A DNA stretch of 64,000 bases from Acidobacteriia bacterium AH_259_A11_L15 (GTDB taxonomy: Bacteria > Acidobacteriota > Terriglobia > Acidiferrales > 2-02-FULL-67-57). Each line of letters begins with the position of its first letter. Within the stretch, counting starts at the first letter, position 1. Positions 53,068 through 61,424 of the stretch are shown in pieces. The stretch is taken from the NCBI GenBank assembly GCA_027717655.1, contig JALLOH010000001.1:18147-82146 (forward strand), in the 5' to 3' direction. Below the pieces are notes generated by a model. That model ran no database searches. It saw only the letters and a program-made list of their open reading frames with translations, and had not been told where the DNA came from. The position numbers were made by a program, and so were the translations under genes.

Positions 53068-54147
53068 ATGGCAACCAGGGGCAGACCTCGTCCGTGGAAG
53101 ATGCTGGCGCTGGTGATGCTGGTAGGAGCGGCCCTGATAGCGGCCGGATGCACGCGGGGTTCCGAGGAGGAAGAAGCGGCCAAGGCAGCGTTCCCCCAGC
53201 TCGAAGGCTACGAAGCGATGAAGATTCCAAGCGATAACCCCATGAGCGCCGCCAAGGTAGAGCTGGGCAAGCAGCTTTTCTATGACCGGCGGCTGAGTGG
53301 GGACGGGTCGCGCGCTTGCTACGATTGTCACCTGGCCGAGCACGGGCTGACCGACGGCCAGCCCACGGCCATCGGCGCCTACGAAAAGAAGCTCCCCCGC
53401 TCCAGCCCCACGCTGTGGAACATTGCCTACCACGCGGAGTTCTACTGGGACGGGCGCAGCCCTTCGCTGGAGGCGCAGGTGAAAGGCGCCTGGTCAGGCG
53501 GCAATATGGGCGCCTCCGGGCAAGACGGCCGGCCGAGCCTGGAGGACATCTGCGCCCAATTGAATGAAATCCAAGGCTACCGAAGGCAATTCCAGGAGGT
53601 ATTCGGCGGACCGGCGACCCCCGACCGGGTGGCCATGGCCATCGCCGCTTTCGAGCGGACGATCGTGGCGAACAACTCGGCCTGGGTTCGGTTCCGGCAA
53701 GGCGAGCCGACGGCGCTGAGCGAAGCGGGGCGGCGCGGCGGTGAGGTCTTCAAGGGGAAAGCGCGCTGCGTGAACTGCCACGACGGGCTGCTGCTGACCG
53801 ACTTGCAATACCACAACACCGGCATCGGCTGGGACCCGCGCCGGAAGGAGCTTGCCGACCTGGGCCGCTACAGCGTGACCAAGAACGACCGTGACCGGGG
53901 CGCCTTCAAGACGCCGACGCTGCTCGACATCGCCGAATCCGCCCCCTACTTCCACGATGGGAGCGTGGCCACGCTGGAAGAGGCGGTGGACCTGATGCTG
54001 CAGGGCGGGAAGGACAACCCTCAGCTCGACCGGGCCAACCTGCTCCCGCCGGTGGAGCTCACCGCACAGGAGCGCGCCGACCTGCTGCAATTCCTGCGGG
54101 AGCTGAGCGTTGACTACACCATCCCGCGGCCGATTCCGCCCCAATAA
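53068..54147 (+). CDS. Di-heme cytochrome c peroxidase (CcpA/MauG family)
   Basis: 359 aa. It starts with a lipoprotein signal (LVMLVGAALIAAGC). Two heme c sites are present: CYDCH (about residue 88) and CVNCH (about residue 235), typical of bacterial CCP, with the CCP core FYDRRLSGDGSRACYDCH and KTPTLLDIAESAPYFHDGSVATLEEAV. Periplasmic CCPs reduce hydrogen peroxide with electrons from small cytochromes; MauG-like relatives oxidise protein residues. The lipid anchor suggests attachment to a membrane. GAGGAGG precedes the ATG. Confidence 0.92.
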   Translation: MATRGRPRPWKMLALVMLVGAALIAAGCTRGSEEEEAAKAAFPQLEGYEAMKIPSDNPMSAAKVELGKQLFYDRRLSGDGSRACYDCHLAEHGLTDGQPTAIGAYEKKLPRSSPTLWNIAYHAEFYWDGRSPSLEAQVKGAWSGGNMGASGQDGRPSLEDICAQLNEIQGYRRQFQEVFGGPATPDRVAMAIAAFERTIVANNSAWVRFRQGEPTALSEAGRRGGEVFKGKARCVNCHDGLLLTDLQYHNTGIGWDPRRKELADLGRYSVTKNDRDRGAFKTPTLLDIAESAPYFHDGSVATLEEAVDLMLQGGKDNPQLDRANLLPPVELTAQERADLLQFLRELSVDYTIPRPIPPQ

Positions 54148-54162
54148 GCGAGAAGCCCGTAG

Positions 54163-55074
54163 CTAGGCGAAGAAGCCGTTCCGGGAAAGCTCGGCGGCCG
54201 TGACTTCCCGCCAGGCCGAGCGCATGCGGAGGAGCTTCAGCACCAGGGCGGTGTGCAGCGCGTGACCCGCGCGAGAGGCGACGACTCGTCCGACCAGCGG
54301 ACGGCCCACCAAGGCCAGGTCGCCAATGAGGTCCAGCGTCTTGTGGCGACAGAATTCGTCCGGGTGGCGCAGGCCGTCGCTGTTCATCAAGCCCTCCCCG
54401 GTCAGCACCACGGCGCACTCGAGCGAGCCGCCCCGGATCAACCCCATCGCCCGCAGTTGCTCCACCTCGTTGTAGAAGCAGAAAGTGCGAGCATCGCTGA
54501 GCAGGCGGGCGAAGTTGGCCGCGTTGAGCTCGAAGTCCAGCCGCTGGCAACCGATGAGCGGGTGGCGGAAGTCGATGGTGTAGTCCACCGCCAGGCCCGC
54601 GGCCCCGTTGGCTGGATAGACGCCGATGCCGCGGAACTTCTCGCTGCCGGGCTCGCCCTCGCTGACCTCGACCGGCTGAAGGATTTGCAGGTAGCGGCGC
54701 CGACGGCGTTGACGCTTGCGACCGGCCGATTCGATCAGTTGCAAGAAGGGACGGGCGCTGCCGTCCAGGATGGGAAGTTCCAGGTTGTCGAGCTCCACAA
54801 TGACATTGTCGATGCCCACCGCATACAGGGCGGCCAGCAGGTGCTCGGTGGTGGAGATGAGCACGCCTTTCTTCATCAGGCTGGTGGCGTAGCTGACCCG
54901 GGCGATGTTCGCGGCGCGGGCTTCCACCTGGAAGCCGTCCAGGTCCACCCTGCGGAAGAGCACGCCCGTTCCGCTGGGCGCCGGGAGCAAGGAGAGCTGG
55001 CAGCTTACCCCCGTGTGCAGGCCGATGCCCCCGACCGCGGCGGGTCTTTCAATGGTGTGCTCGAATTCGACCAA
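54163..55074 (-). CDS. lpxC: UDP-3-O-acyl-N-acetylglucosamine deacetylase
   Basis: 303 aa from a TTG start at 55074, chosen because AAGGAGGGGG lies 7-10 nt upstream and the protein then begins with the family start VEFEHTIERPAAVGGIGLHTG. The ORF track start 42 nt earlier adds residues without homology. Zn ligands and catalytic motifs: STTEHLLAALYAVGIDNV, LDGSARPF, CRHKTLDLIGDLALVG and SRAGHALH. It commits lipid A synthesis, which shows a lipopolysaccharide outer membrane. Convergent with the peroxidase gene. Confidence 0.94.
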   Translation of the reverse strand: MVEFEHTIERPAAVGGIGLHTGVSCQLSLLPAPSGTGVLFRRVDLDGFQVEARAANIARVSYATSLMKKGVLISTTEHLLAALYAVGIDNVIVELDNLELPILDGSARPFLQLIESAGRKRQRRRRRYLQILQPVEVSEGEPGSEKFRGIGVYPANGAAGLAVDYTIDFRHPLIGCQRLDFELNAANFARLLSDARTFCFYNEVEQLRAMGLIRGGSLECAVVLTGEGLMNSDGLRHPDEFCRHKTLDLIGDLALVGRPLVGRVVASRAGHALHTALVLKLLRMRSAWREVTAAELSRNGFFA

Positions 55075-55256
55075 CCGTATCCCCCTCCTTCTCGTTAAGC
55101 AGGAATATTGCCACAATGGGTCCTAGAAGGAAACCATATTGTTTTTCAACAGGATACAAAGATACCCACCCATTGCCTCAAGCCGCTACCTGTGTCTGTT
55201 ATGCAACACTTCCAGACTGGGTTGTGTTGCTTGCGCAACAGCGACTGAGGTGAATT

Positions 55257-55550
55257 TTGGTCCTAGAGCAAGCCACCCCAGCGCAGGAGTCCAAGCCCAC
55301 GCACCATCACGACCTGCGCGGGGTGATCACCAAGGTGGAGCCGGAAAAGAACCGGTTCGAGATCAGGACCGGCGGCGGCCGGGTGGTTCTCTGCGTGGTC
55401 GACAAGGAGACCACCCTCAAGCGCGGCCACAAGAAGATCACCCTCGAAGACGTCCAGCCCGGCGAGCGAGCCCGCTGCCACTGCGCGGCGCTGCGTAACG
55501 GGCGCCACTACTCGCAATCCCTGCGCCTGGAAGAGAAGAAGGACGACTGA
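55257..55550 (+). CDS. Small DUF5666-like protein
   Basis: 97 aa with a TTG start and GAGG about 8 nt upstream. A single small beta-barrel-like domain is visible: LRGVITKVEPEKNRFEIRTGGGRVVLCVVDKETTLKRGHKKITLEDVQPGERARC. The pattern of restating a chemical or metal-related value (GxIxxVdxxxxxfxv...) is typical of DUF5666/OB-like domains. There is no signal peptide, which is odd for that family. The longer overlapping frame at 55139 is unlikely. The 55075-55256 stretch before it is comparatively AT-rich and probably holds promoters for lpxC and this gene. Confidence 0.6.
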   Translation: MVLEQATPAQESKPTHHHDLRGVITKVEPEKNRFEIRTGGGRVVLCVVDKETTLKRGHKKITLEDVQPGERARCHCAALRNGRHYSQSLRLEEKKDD

Positions 55551-55601
55551 CGGGGCCGGCGCCCGCCGGAAGCGGCCCGTAAGGCGGCCCGCGGCGTGCG
55601 G

Positions 55602-55607
55602 TATACT
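55602..55607 (+). promoter_or_regulatory. Candidate -10 for a near-leaderless polA mRNA
   Basis: TATACT ends 8 nt before ATG 55616. No convincing -35 hexamer is visible at the right distance, so the site is tentative. Confidence 0.35.
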
Positions 55608-55615
55608 CCCTCCCG

Positions 55616-58258
55616 ATGGCCTCCTGGAAAGAATCCCGGAAGCGGATCTATCTTATCGACGCCATGAGCTACATCTTCCGGGCCTACCACGCCCCCACCC
55701 CGCAGCGCTTTGCCAGTCCGACGGGGGTCCCCACGCAGGCCGTGTTCCTTTTCACCAACATGGTGCGCAAGCTCTTGCGGGAGCACCGGCCCGATTACGT
55801 GGCGGTGGCGTTCGAGTCGGCGGGGCCGACGGTGCGGGACGAGCTGTTCAAGGACTACAAGGCGCAGCGGCCGCCGATGCCGGACGATCTCCGAGTGCAA
55901 CTGCCTTACATCCGGCGGCTGTGCGAAGGGCTGCGGCTGGCGATGATCGCGCAGGAGGGCTACGAAGCGGACGACGTCATCGGAACGCTGGCCAAGCGGG
56001 CGGCGGCGGCGGGCCTGGAGGTAGTCATCGTCACCTCCGACAAAGACATGTTGCAACTGGTGCAGACCCGGGGTGCTCCCGAAGCTTCAGGACCCGTGCA
56101 GGTCTTCAGCCCCACGCGGGAAATGTTCTACGACGAAGCCGAAGTGGAGAACTACTTCGGGGTGCCGCCCGAGCGGGTGGTGGACGTGGTAGCGCTGATG
56201 GGCGATGCCATCGACAACATTCCCGGAGCCAAGGGGATCGGAGAGAAGGGAGCGCGGGAGCTGATCACCACCTACGGGTCGGTGGAAGCGGCGATGGAGA
56301 AGGCGGCCGAGGTCAAGAAGAAAAACTACCGCGAAGCGCTGCAAACGCAGCAGGAGATGATTCGCCTCTCGAAGCAACTGGCCAAGTTGCACACCGACCT
56401 AGCGCTCGAACTGGACCTGGAGCGCTTGCAGCGCCGGGAGGGCGATCCGGAGGAGCTGGCGGCGCTTTACTCCGAGCTCGGGTTCACTTCCCTGCTCAAG
56501 GAGCAGCTCTCGATAAGCGCCCCGGTCGCGTCGGCCGAGGTTGACTACCGCGCACTCAAGACCCCGGCGGAGCTCAAAAAGCTCTTGGCCGCGAGACGCG
56601 ACACCCCGCTGGCGGTTTGGGTGGAGAGCCAAGGCGAGCCGCCGCTCGACCTTACCCTGACGGGGCTGGGGTTCTCCTGGCAGGCGGGCGCGGCCCGGGA
56701 GCTGAGCCTGGATGGGGAGCACGCGCAGTGGCTAGCGGCCGTGCGAGAGTTCCTGGAAGACCCCGCCCGGCCAAAAACGCTCCACGACCAGAAGGCAGCC
56801 CTGCTGGCGCTGGCGGCGGCCGGCGTGGAGCTACGGGGCGTGCTCCACGACACGGGGCTCTATTCTTATCTCCTCCAGCCGACCACGGCCAAGCACGGGC
56901 TGGACGAGGTGGCGGTACGCCGATTGAATCAGCCCTTGTCGGGTTCGATAGCCGAAAAAGCCGACTTCGTGGGCCGCCTGGCGCCGGCCTTGCGCGCGGA
57001 ACTCGAAGCCCAGGAGCTGGTGGCGGTCTACGACACCATCGAGCGGCCGTTGAGCCGGGTGCTGGCAGCGATGGAGCGGGCCGGCATCCGCATCGACCCC
57101 ACGGCGCTGGAGGAAATGTCGGCCAGCTTCGAAAAGGAAATCGGTGAACTGACCGGGCGCATTTACAGCCTGGCCGGGAGGGAATTCAACCTGAACTCGC
57201 CCAAGCAACTGGCGGAAATCCTGTTCGAGAAGCTGCAACTGCCGATGCCGCGCAAGCGCGGCAAGGGGAAAACGGCTTCGACGGCGGCGGACGTACTGGA
57301 GGAGCTGTCGCCGCGGCACGAGTTGCCGGCGCGCGTACTGGACTACCGGGAGCTGGCGAAACTGAAATCCACCTACATCGACGTGCTGCCGGCGAAGATC
57401 CACCCGCGCACCGGGCGCCTGCACACCCGCTTCCACCAGACAGGGACGGCCACGGGGCGGCTGTCGTCGTCCGATCCGAACCTGCAGAACATTCCCATTC
57501 GCACGGAGCTGGGGAACCGCATCCGAGCAGCGTTCGTGGCTGAGCCGGGCTGGAACTTGCTGGCGGCGGACTATTCTCAGATCGAGCTGCGGGTGCTGGC
57601 GCACATGTCGGCGGACCCGGTGCTGGTGGAGGCGTTCCAGCGCGGCGACGACATCCACGCCCGGACGGCGCAGGAGGTGCTGGGGGTGGCGCCGCTCCTG
57701 CAGACGAGCGAGCACCGGCGCGTCGCCAAGATGATCAACTTCGGGATCATCTACGGGCTGACCGCCTACGGGCTGGCCCGGCGGCTGGGGATGGAGCCGC
57801 GGGAGGCGCAGAAGTACATCGACGCCTACTTCCGGCGCTACGCCGGGGTGAAAAAGTTCCGGGAGCAACTGCTGGAAGAGGTGCGAAGGAGGGGGTACAC
57901 GCGGACGCTCTTCGGGCGGCGGCGGCCCATCCCGGAGATTGACGCGCGCAACTCGGCCCAGCGGAACTTTGCCGAGCGCACGGCGTTGAACTCGCCCTTG
58001 CAGGGGACGGCGGCCGACCTGATCAAGCTGGCGATGATCGAGATTCAGCAGAAGCTGGAGGCGGAGAAGCTGCAGACGCGCATGGTGCTGCAGGTGCATG
58101 ACGAGCTGCTGTTCGAGGTGCCGACGGAAGAACTGGCCCGGGTCCAGGAGTTGGTGAAGGCCACGATGGAACGGGTGGAGCTGCCCGGCGGGGAACGCCT
58201 GCGAGTGCCCCTGGTGGTGGAAGTGGGGGTGGGGCAGAACTGGGCAGCCTTGAAGTGA
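55616..58258 (+). CDS. polA: DNA polymerase I
   Basis: 880 aa with all three regions. The 5' nuclease (1 to about 290) has IYLIDAMSYIFRAYHA, EADDVIG and TSDKDMLQL. The middle domain (about 305-480) aligns in position with the 3'-5' exonuclease but lacks its acidic metal ligands (AVWVESQGEPPLDLTL in place of DTET). The polymerase (about 500-880) has LAADYSQIELRVLAHMS, KMINFGIIYGLTAYGLARRL and LQVHDELLFEVP. It fills gaps in replication and repair. Proofreading is probably absent. Confidence 0.95.
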   Translation: MASWKESRKRIYLIDAMSYIFRAYHAPTPQRFASPTGVPTQAVFLFTNMVRKLLREHRPDYVAVAFESAGPTVRDELFKDYKAQRPPMPDDLRVQLPYIRRLCEGLRLAMIAQEGYEADDVIGTLAKRAAAAGLEVVIVTSDKDMLQLVQTRGAPEASGPVQVFSPTREMFYDEAEVENYFGVPPERVVDVVALMGDAIDNIPGAKGIGEKGARELITTYGSVEAAMEKAAEVKKKNYREALQTQQEMIRLSKQLAKLHTDLALELDLERLQRREGDPEELAALYSELGFTSLLKEQLSISAPVASAEVDYRALKTPAELKKLLAARRDTPLAVWVESQGEPPLDLTLTGLGFSWQAGAARELSLDGEHAQWLAAVREFLEDPARPKTLHDQKAALLALAAAGVELRGVLHDTGLYSYLLQPTTAKHGLDEVAVRRLNQPLSGSIAEKADFVGRLAPALRAELEAQELVAVYDTIERPLSRVLAAMERAGIRIDPTALEEMSASFEKEIGELTGRIYSLAGREFNLNSPKQLAEILFEKLQLPMPRKRGKGKTASTAADVLEELSPRHELPARVLDYRELAKLKSTYIDVLPAKIHPRTGRLHTRFHQTGTATGRLSSSDPNLQNIPIRTELGNRIRAAFVAEPGWNLLAADYSQIELRVLAHMSADPVLVEAFQRGDDIHARTAQEVLGVAPLLQTSEHRRVAKMINFGIIYGLTAYGLARRLGMEPREAQKYIDAYFRRYAGVKKFREQLLEEVRRRGYTRTLFGRRRPIPEIDARNSAQRNFAERTALNSPLQGTAADLIKLAMIEIQQKLEAEKLQTRMVLQVHDELLFEVPTEELARVQELVKATMERVELPGGERLRVPLVVEVGVGQNWAALK

Positions 58259-58280
58259 GAGAACAGGCAAGAAGGACAAA

Positions 58281-58329
58281 CCCTTCGGCTTCGCTCCCTT
58301 CGACTTCGCTCCCCTCGACAAGCTCGGGG
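58281..58329. repeat. Inverted copies of the 15-bp repeat family
   Basis: CCCTTCGGCTTCGCT, CCCTTCGACTTCGCT and a hairpin CCCCTCGACAAGCTCGGGG follow in tandem. They are the reverse complement of the unit at 10650-10694. The rest of the 58259-58462 gap holds a further short CTGCCCTACCAGA repeat and no gene. Confidence 0.85.
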
Positions 58330-58415
58330 TCTCCGCTTCGCTCCGACAGGGCAGGCAGGGCAAGCCAGAATGCCTGCCCTACCAGAAAATTGCGGGCTCT
58401 CGCTTGGCGGTGCGG

Positions 58416-58445
58416 TTGACCCCCACCGAGTTCGGCGCGTCTAAC
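58416..58445 (+). promoter_or_regulatory. Candidate promoter for the gene at 58463
   Basis: TTGACC and TCTAAC are separated by 18 bp. The predicted leader is about 10 nt, with no Shine-Dalgarno sequence. Confidence 0.4.
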
Positions 58446-58462
58446 TTGCTAGGGGCATAGAG

Positions 58463-59293
58463 ATGAGCCCAAAAGAAAAGACAAGAAGAGCCGGGGCGGT
58501 GTTGACTCTGTCGGCGCTGCTGGCAGGGGTGGTCTGGGCGGCGGAGCCCTGGGAGAGCAAGCCGCCGGGCGAGTGGACACAGGAAGAAGCATTGAAAGTG
58601 CTGACGGATTCTCCCTGGGGGAAGCAAGTGAACTTTTTGCAGCAGACGGGGCGGCTGCTGGCGGTCTTCCAGGATGGACTGCGGGAGCGCAAGGCAGTCT
58701 ACCGAGAAGGCCCGAACCTGCCGCGGCGGGTGTTCGAGGAGCGGCCGGACCGGATCGAGCCGGAGCTGGTGGAGGCCGAGTACGGGGTGCGGTGGAGCTC
58801 GGCGGCGGTCATCCAGCAGGCGCTGGCGCGGCTGAAGGAAATCTCCTCGGTGCTGGCGGAGGCGCAAGCGCCGCCGCCGGAGCTATCCCCCGAACACTAC
58901 ATCATAACCGCGCGGGTGGTGAAGCCGCCGGTGCAGTCAGGGATCGAATCGCTCGACCGGCTGTGGATGACCGACGAGGAGGGGCGGCCGTACCGCGATC
59001 GCCCCCCGCAGGTCTCGGACATCTTCGCCGGCTTGAACCCGAAAGAACTGGGGGAGCGGGCCGAGTTGAAAACCTCAAACAAGGCCCGCTGGAAGCCGGA
59101 ACGGGTGCTGCGGCATGGGATCGGGCTGGGGGAAGGGATATCGTTCTACTTTCCTCGCCAGCAGGCCGGGGAGCCTACGTTGCCGCCGGGGACCAAGTGG
59201 GTGGAGTTTGTGTTCCGCGGCCCGAGGGGGAACGAGTTGAAGGTGAAGTTCAAGCCGGAAGAGATGCGGGTAGGCAGCCGGCCGGACTACTGA
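58463..59293 (+). CDS. Exported protein of unknown function
   Basis: 276 aa. A signal peptide (AVLTLSALLAGVVWAAEP) is followed by WTQEEALKVLTDSPWGKQV, a pattern seen near the N-terminus of many uncharacterised acidobacterial exported proteins. Further conserved-looking parts are LNPKELGERAELKTSN and TKWVEFVFRGPRGNELKVKF. No catalytic motif is visible. It is convergent with the DUF2059-like gene. Confidence 0.75.
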   Translation: MSPKEKTRRAGAVLTLSALLAGVVWAAEPWESKPPGEWTQEEALKVLTDSPWGKQVNFLQQTGRLLAVFQDGLRERKAVYREGPNLPRRVFEERPDRIEPELVEAEYGVRWSSAAVIQQALARLKEISSVLAEAQAPPPELSPEHYIITARVVKPPVQSGIESLDRLWMTDEEGRPYRDRPPQVSDIFAGLNPKELGERAELKTSNKARWKPERVLRHGIGLGEGISFYFPRQQAGEPTLPPGTKWVEFVFRGPRGNELKVKFKPEEMRVGSRPDY

Positions 59294-59310
59294 GAGGGTG
59301 AGAGAGCGCC

Positions 59311-60192
59311 CTAGCGGATGGTTCCGCGGGCCAAGACTTGTGCCATGCCGTTGCCGGCCCGCCGGGCTGCCGCCGACATGGCTGAGAGCATGGCCCGGTT
59401 CGTGATGTTCACATACCACTGCCCCACGTCGGACTCCAGGAAAATCACATAGTCTTCCAGCGCCTCGTCCGAGGCCTCCTGGTAGTTGTACAAGAGGATA
59501 GTGGGGCCATACTGGTCAATTTGTACGTCCAATTGCGCTCGCATCTCGGCGAGCAGTCGCTGGCGCTGCTCTGCCGTGGGGCGCCGGCCGGGCGGGAGAC
59601 CTCGACTGGCAGCTTCAATGATCCCTTGAAAAGTAACCATATCCGTTTCCAGGGCTTGCTCCAGGGCGCGCGAAGCCCGTTGGAAGCGCCGCATCAAGGC
59701 CACCCGTTGCTGGGGTGGGGGGTTCTGGCGGATGCGGGCGGCGAAAGATTGGAAACCCTGCATGGCGTCGGGACCGGAATTCTCTACTTCGACTTCCGTG
59801 ATTTCCCGGGCCGAAGGGCTGCGCAACCACTCCACCACGGCGCGCAGGCGGTCTTTGTCGGCGTGGTGGCGCAAGTAGCCGCGCACGGTCTCATAGAGCC
59901 TGCCGGGGTCATAGGCATTCGCGAAAATCTGCCGCTGTTCCTCAAATTCCTGCCTACTCTCTCCAGGGCCCGGGGAAAGCCGAGAAAGGACGTTGCCCCG
60001 TATGTATTGAAGTTGGGCCCTCAGGCCAGACAACTCCAGCAGCTCTTTGATCAGAGTCTCCTTTTCCGAGTCCTGTCGGAGAATCGGGGAGACGGGGGCC
60101 TGGCCACTCTCTTCCTGAGCAAGGGCTGCCGGGAGGGCCGCAGCAATGAAACACACTACCAGCAGGCTAAGAATGCTTCGGTACGAAGACAT
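59311..60192 (-). CDS. Exported DUF2059-like protein
   Basis: 293 aa from ATG 60192 (AAGGGGGAAGGG upstream); the ORF track's 78-residue N-terminal addition is spurious. A signal peptide (ILSLLVVCFIAAALPAALA) is followed by KETLIKELLELSGLRAQLQYIRGNV, similar to the helical repeat of DUF2059 proteins, and a second helical half with LEDYVIFLESDVGQWYVNITNRAMLSAMSAAARRAG. The C-terminal part resembles the DUF2059 signature in position (DYVxFLesdxGqwy). The function of the family is unknown. It is probably periplasmic. Confidence 0.75.
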   Translation of the reverse strand: MSSYRSILSLLVVCFIAAALPAALAQEESGQAPVSPILRQDSEKETLIKELLELSGLRAQLQYIRGNVLSRLSPGPGESRQEFEEQRQIFANAYDPGRLYETVRGYLRHHADKDRLRAVVEWLRSPSAREITEVEVENSGPDAMQGFQSFAARIRQNPPPQQRVALMRRFQRASRALEQALETDMVTFQGIIEAASRGLPPGRRPTAEQRQRLLAEMRAQLDVQIDQYGPTILLYNYQEASDEALEDYVIFLESDVGQWYVNITNRAMLSAMSAAARRAGNGMAQVLARGTIR

Positions 60193-60322
60193 TTTCCCTT
60201 CCCCCTTGGGCGCCGGGATGAGTCGGATCTGCCGGAGACCTGGACCCAGCGGGTTGACGAACGAAGCGCCGCGCGAACCTCTTACGGGAACCGCAGAATG
60301 AAGAACCCGACATATCAGCAGC

Positions 60323-60351
60323 ATCGTAGGTCGCGACCCCAGGCTTGTCAA
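60323..60351 (-). promoter_or_regulatory. Promoter for the DUF2059-like gene
   Basis: TTGACA and TACGAT on the minus strand are separated by exactly 17 bp. The leader is about 124 nt, unusually long for this window. The rest of 60193-60596 holds a repeat, a second promoter and a hairpin but no gene. Confidence 0.55.
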
Positions 60352-60414
60352 GAAACATCCGCTGCTGGGGACCAGCGATAGGCAACGCGGGCACCACCGC
60401 CGCAAGTGGAAAAG

Positions 60415-60442
60415 CAGATTCCTCACTTCGTTCGGAATGACA
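60415..60442. repeat. GATTCCTC...GGAATGACA dispersed-type repeat
   Basis: AGATTCCTCACTTCGTTCGG followed by AATGACA forms an imperfect inverted repeat around ATTCC/GGAAT. Sequences of this form are dispersed intergenically in many bacterial genomes, including Acidobacteriota. Only one copy is in this window. Confidence 0.6.
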
Positions 60443-60500
60443 AGAGAAGAGTTAGGCCGGTGAGGATGCTTTGCCCGGCGTGGGAGAAGCGCGTCCCGGC

Positions 60501-60530
60501 TTGCGTTTCGGAAAGCGCCTGGCCTAGACT
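60501..60530 (+). promoter_or_regulatory. Candidate promoter for the gene at 60597
   Basis: TTGCGT and TAGACT are separated by 18 bp; the predicted start is near 60537. Confidence 0.4.
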
Positions 60531-60542
60531 GGGCCGCAAGGT

Positions 60543-60578
60543 CGGTTCCCCGCCCCGCCCGGGCTTTGCGGGGAACCG
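60543..60578 (+). promoter_or_regulatory. 5'-leader hairpin with an 11-bp perfect stem
   Basis: CGGTTCCCCGC and GCGGGGAACCG pair across a 14-nt loop within the predicted leader of the 60597 gene, ending 7 nt before its GAGGAGGG ribosome site. It could stabilise the mRNA or act as a cis-regulatory structure. Confidence 0.55.
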
Positions 60579-60596
60579 GAGTCGAGGAGGGTCGGG

Positions 60597-60944
60597 ATGC
60601 CGGAAGCCTATGAGCGCCGGCGGCAGCCGGAGCGGGGGAAATACCTGATCCTGCGCTTCTACGCGAAGCTGCTCTCGTTCCTGGGATTCGGGGCGGCGGT
60701 GGTGGGTGTGGTGTTCGGGGTGCTGATCGTTCTCTACGCGGAAGCGGACGACAAGCTGCGGTACTCCCGGGCCCTCCTGAGCGTGTTGTTGGGCGGGTTG
60801 ACCTTCGTTATCCTGCGGGCGACGGCGCAGGTGATCTACCTGCTGTTCGACGTGGCGCGGCTCGCGCGAGCCAACCAGGAGGCGTTGGAGAAAGCGGGGC
60901 TGGCCGAGGCGGCGGCGCGATCCAAGACCTCGGGGCGCGACTGA
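60597..60944 (+). CDS. Small two-helix membrane protein, unknown function
   Basis: 115 aa from ATG 60597, with GAGGAGGG upstream. Two membrane segments (LLSFLGFGAAVVGVVFGVLIVLYA and ALLSVLLGGLTFVILRATAQVIYLLF) are followed by a short charged tail (LARANQEALEKAGLAEAA). The N-terminus is basic, so both ends probably face the cytoplasm. I do not recognise the family. The rhodanese gene follows within 2 nt, so the two are cotranscribed. Confidence 0.75.
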   Translation: MPEAYERRRQPERGKYLILRFYAKLLSFLGFGAAVVGVVFGVLIVLYAEADDKLRYSRALLSVLLGGLTFVILRATAQVIYLLFDVARLARANQEALEKAGLAEAAARSKTSGRD

Positions 60945-60946
60945 GG

Positions 60947-61321
60947 ATGGCCAAGCAGCACAGCCCGCGGTTCCTAGCGCTGGTGGAAGAGGCGCGGAAG
61001 CAGGTGCCGGAGCTTACCATCGAGCAGGTGAAAGAAAAGCTCGACACCGGCGAGAAGCTGCGGCTGGTGGACGTGCGGGAAGCGGAGGAGTACGCGCGCG
61101 GCCATCTGCCGGGGGCGGCGTCGGTGTGCAAGGGCATCCTGGAGCGGGACATCGAGAAGCTGGTGCCGGATACGGAGACGCCCGTGGTGCTCTACTGCGG
61201 GGGCGGGTACCGGTCGGCGCTGGCCGCCGACAACCTGAAGAAGATGGGCTACCAGAACGTGGCCTCGATGTGGGGCGGCTGGCGAGCCTGGTCGGAGGCG
61301 GGTTTCCCTACAGAAAAATAA
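60947..61321 (+). CDS. Rhodanese-domain sulfurtransferase
   Basis: 124 aa, single rhodanese domain: VKEKLDTGEKLRLVDVREAEEYARGHLPGAASVCKGILERDIEKLV and the active-site loop VVLYCGGGYRSALAADNL with catalytic Cys. There is no signal peptide, so it is cytoplasmic. Single-domain rhodaneses carry persulfide sulfur for thiolation or detoxification. A conserved CKGILERDIEKLVPD insert is common among homologues. Coupled to the membrane gene upstream; no ABC or sulfide genes nearby give a firmer role. Confidence 0.92.
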   Translation: MAKQHSPRFLALVEEARKQVPELTIEQVKEKLDTGEKLRLVDVREAEEYARGHLPGAASVCKGILERDIEKLVPDTETPVVLYCGGGYRSALAADNLKKMGYQNVASMWGGWRAWSEAGFPTEK

Positions 61322-61424
61322 GCCCAGAGAGAGAAACAACTTCACACGGTTGGAGGCGGCCAGGTTCGCGGAATCTATCGGCGACGCAAAACATCCTGGC
61401 GCCTCACGGAAAAGGAGGAAGGCT

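Noticed and set aside
55139-55498. 119-aa Cys-rich plus-strand ORF
   Set aside because: It overlaps the DUF5666-like frame, which has a coherent domain; the Cys residues are clustered only in the AT-rich intergenic part.
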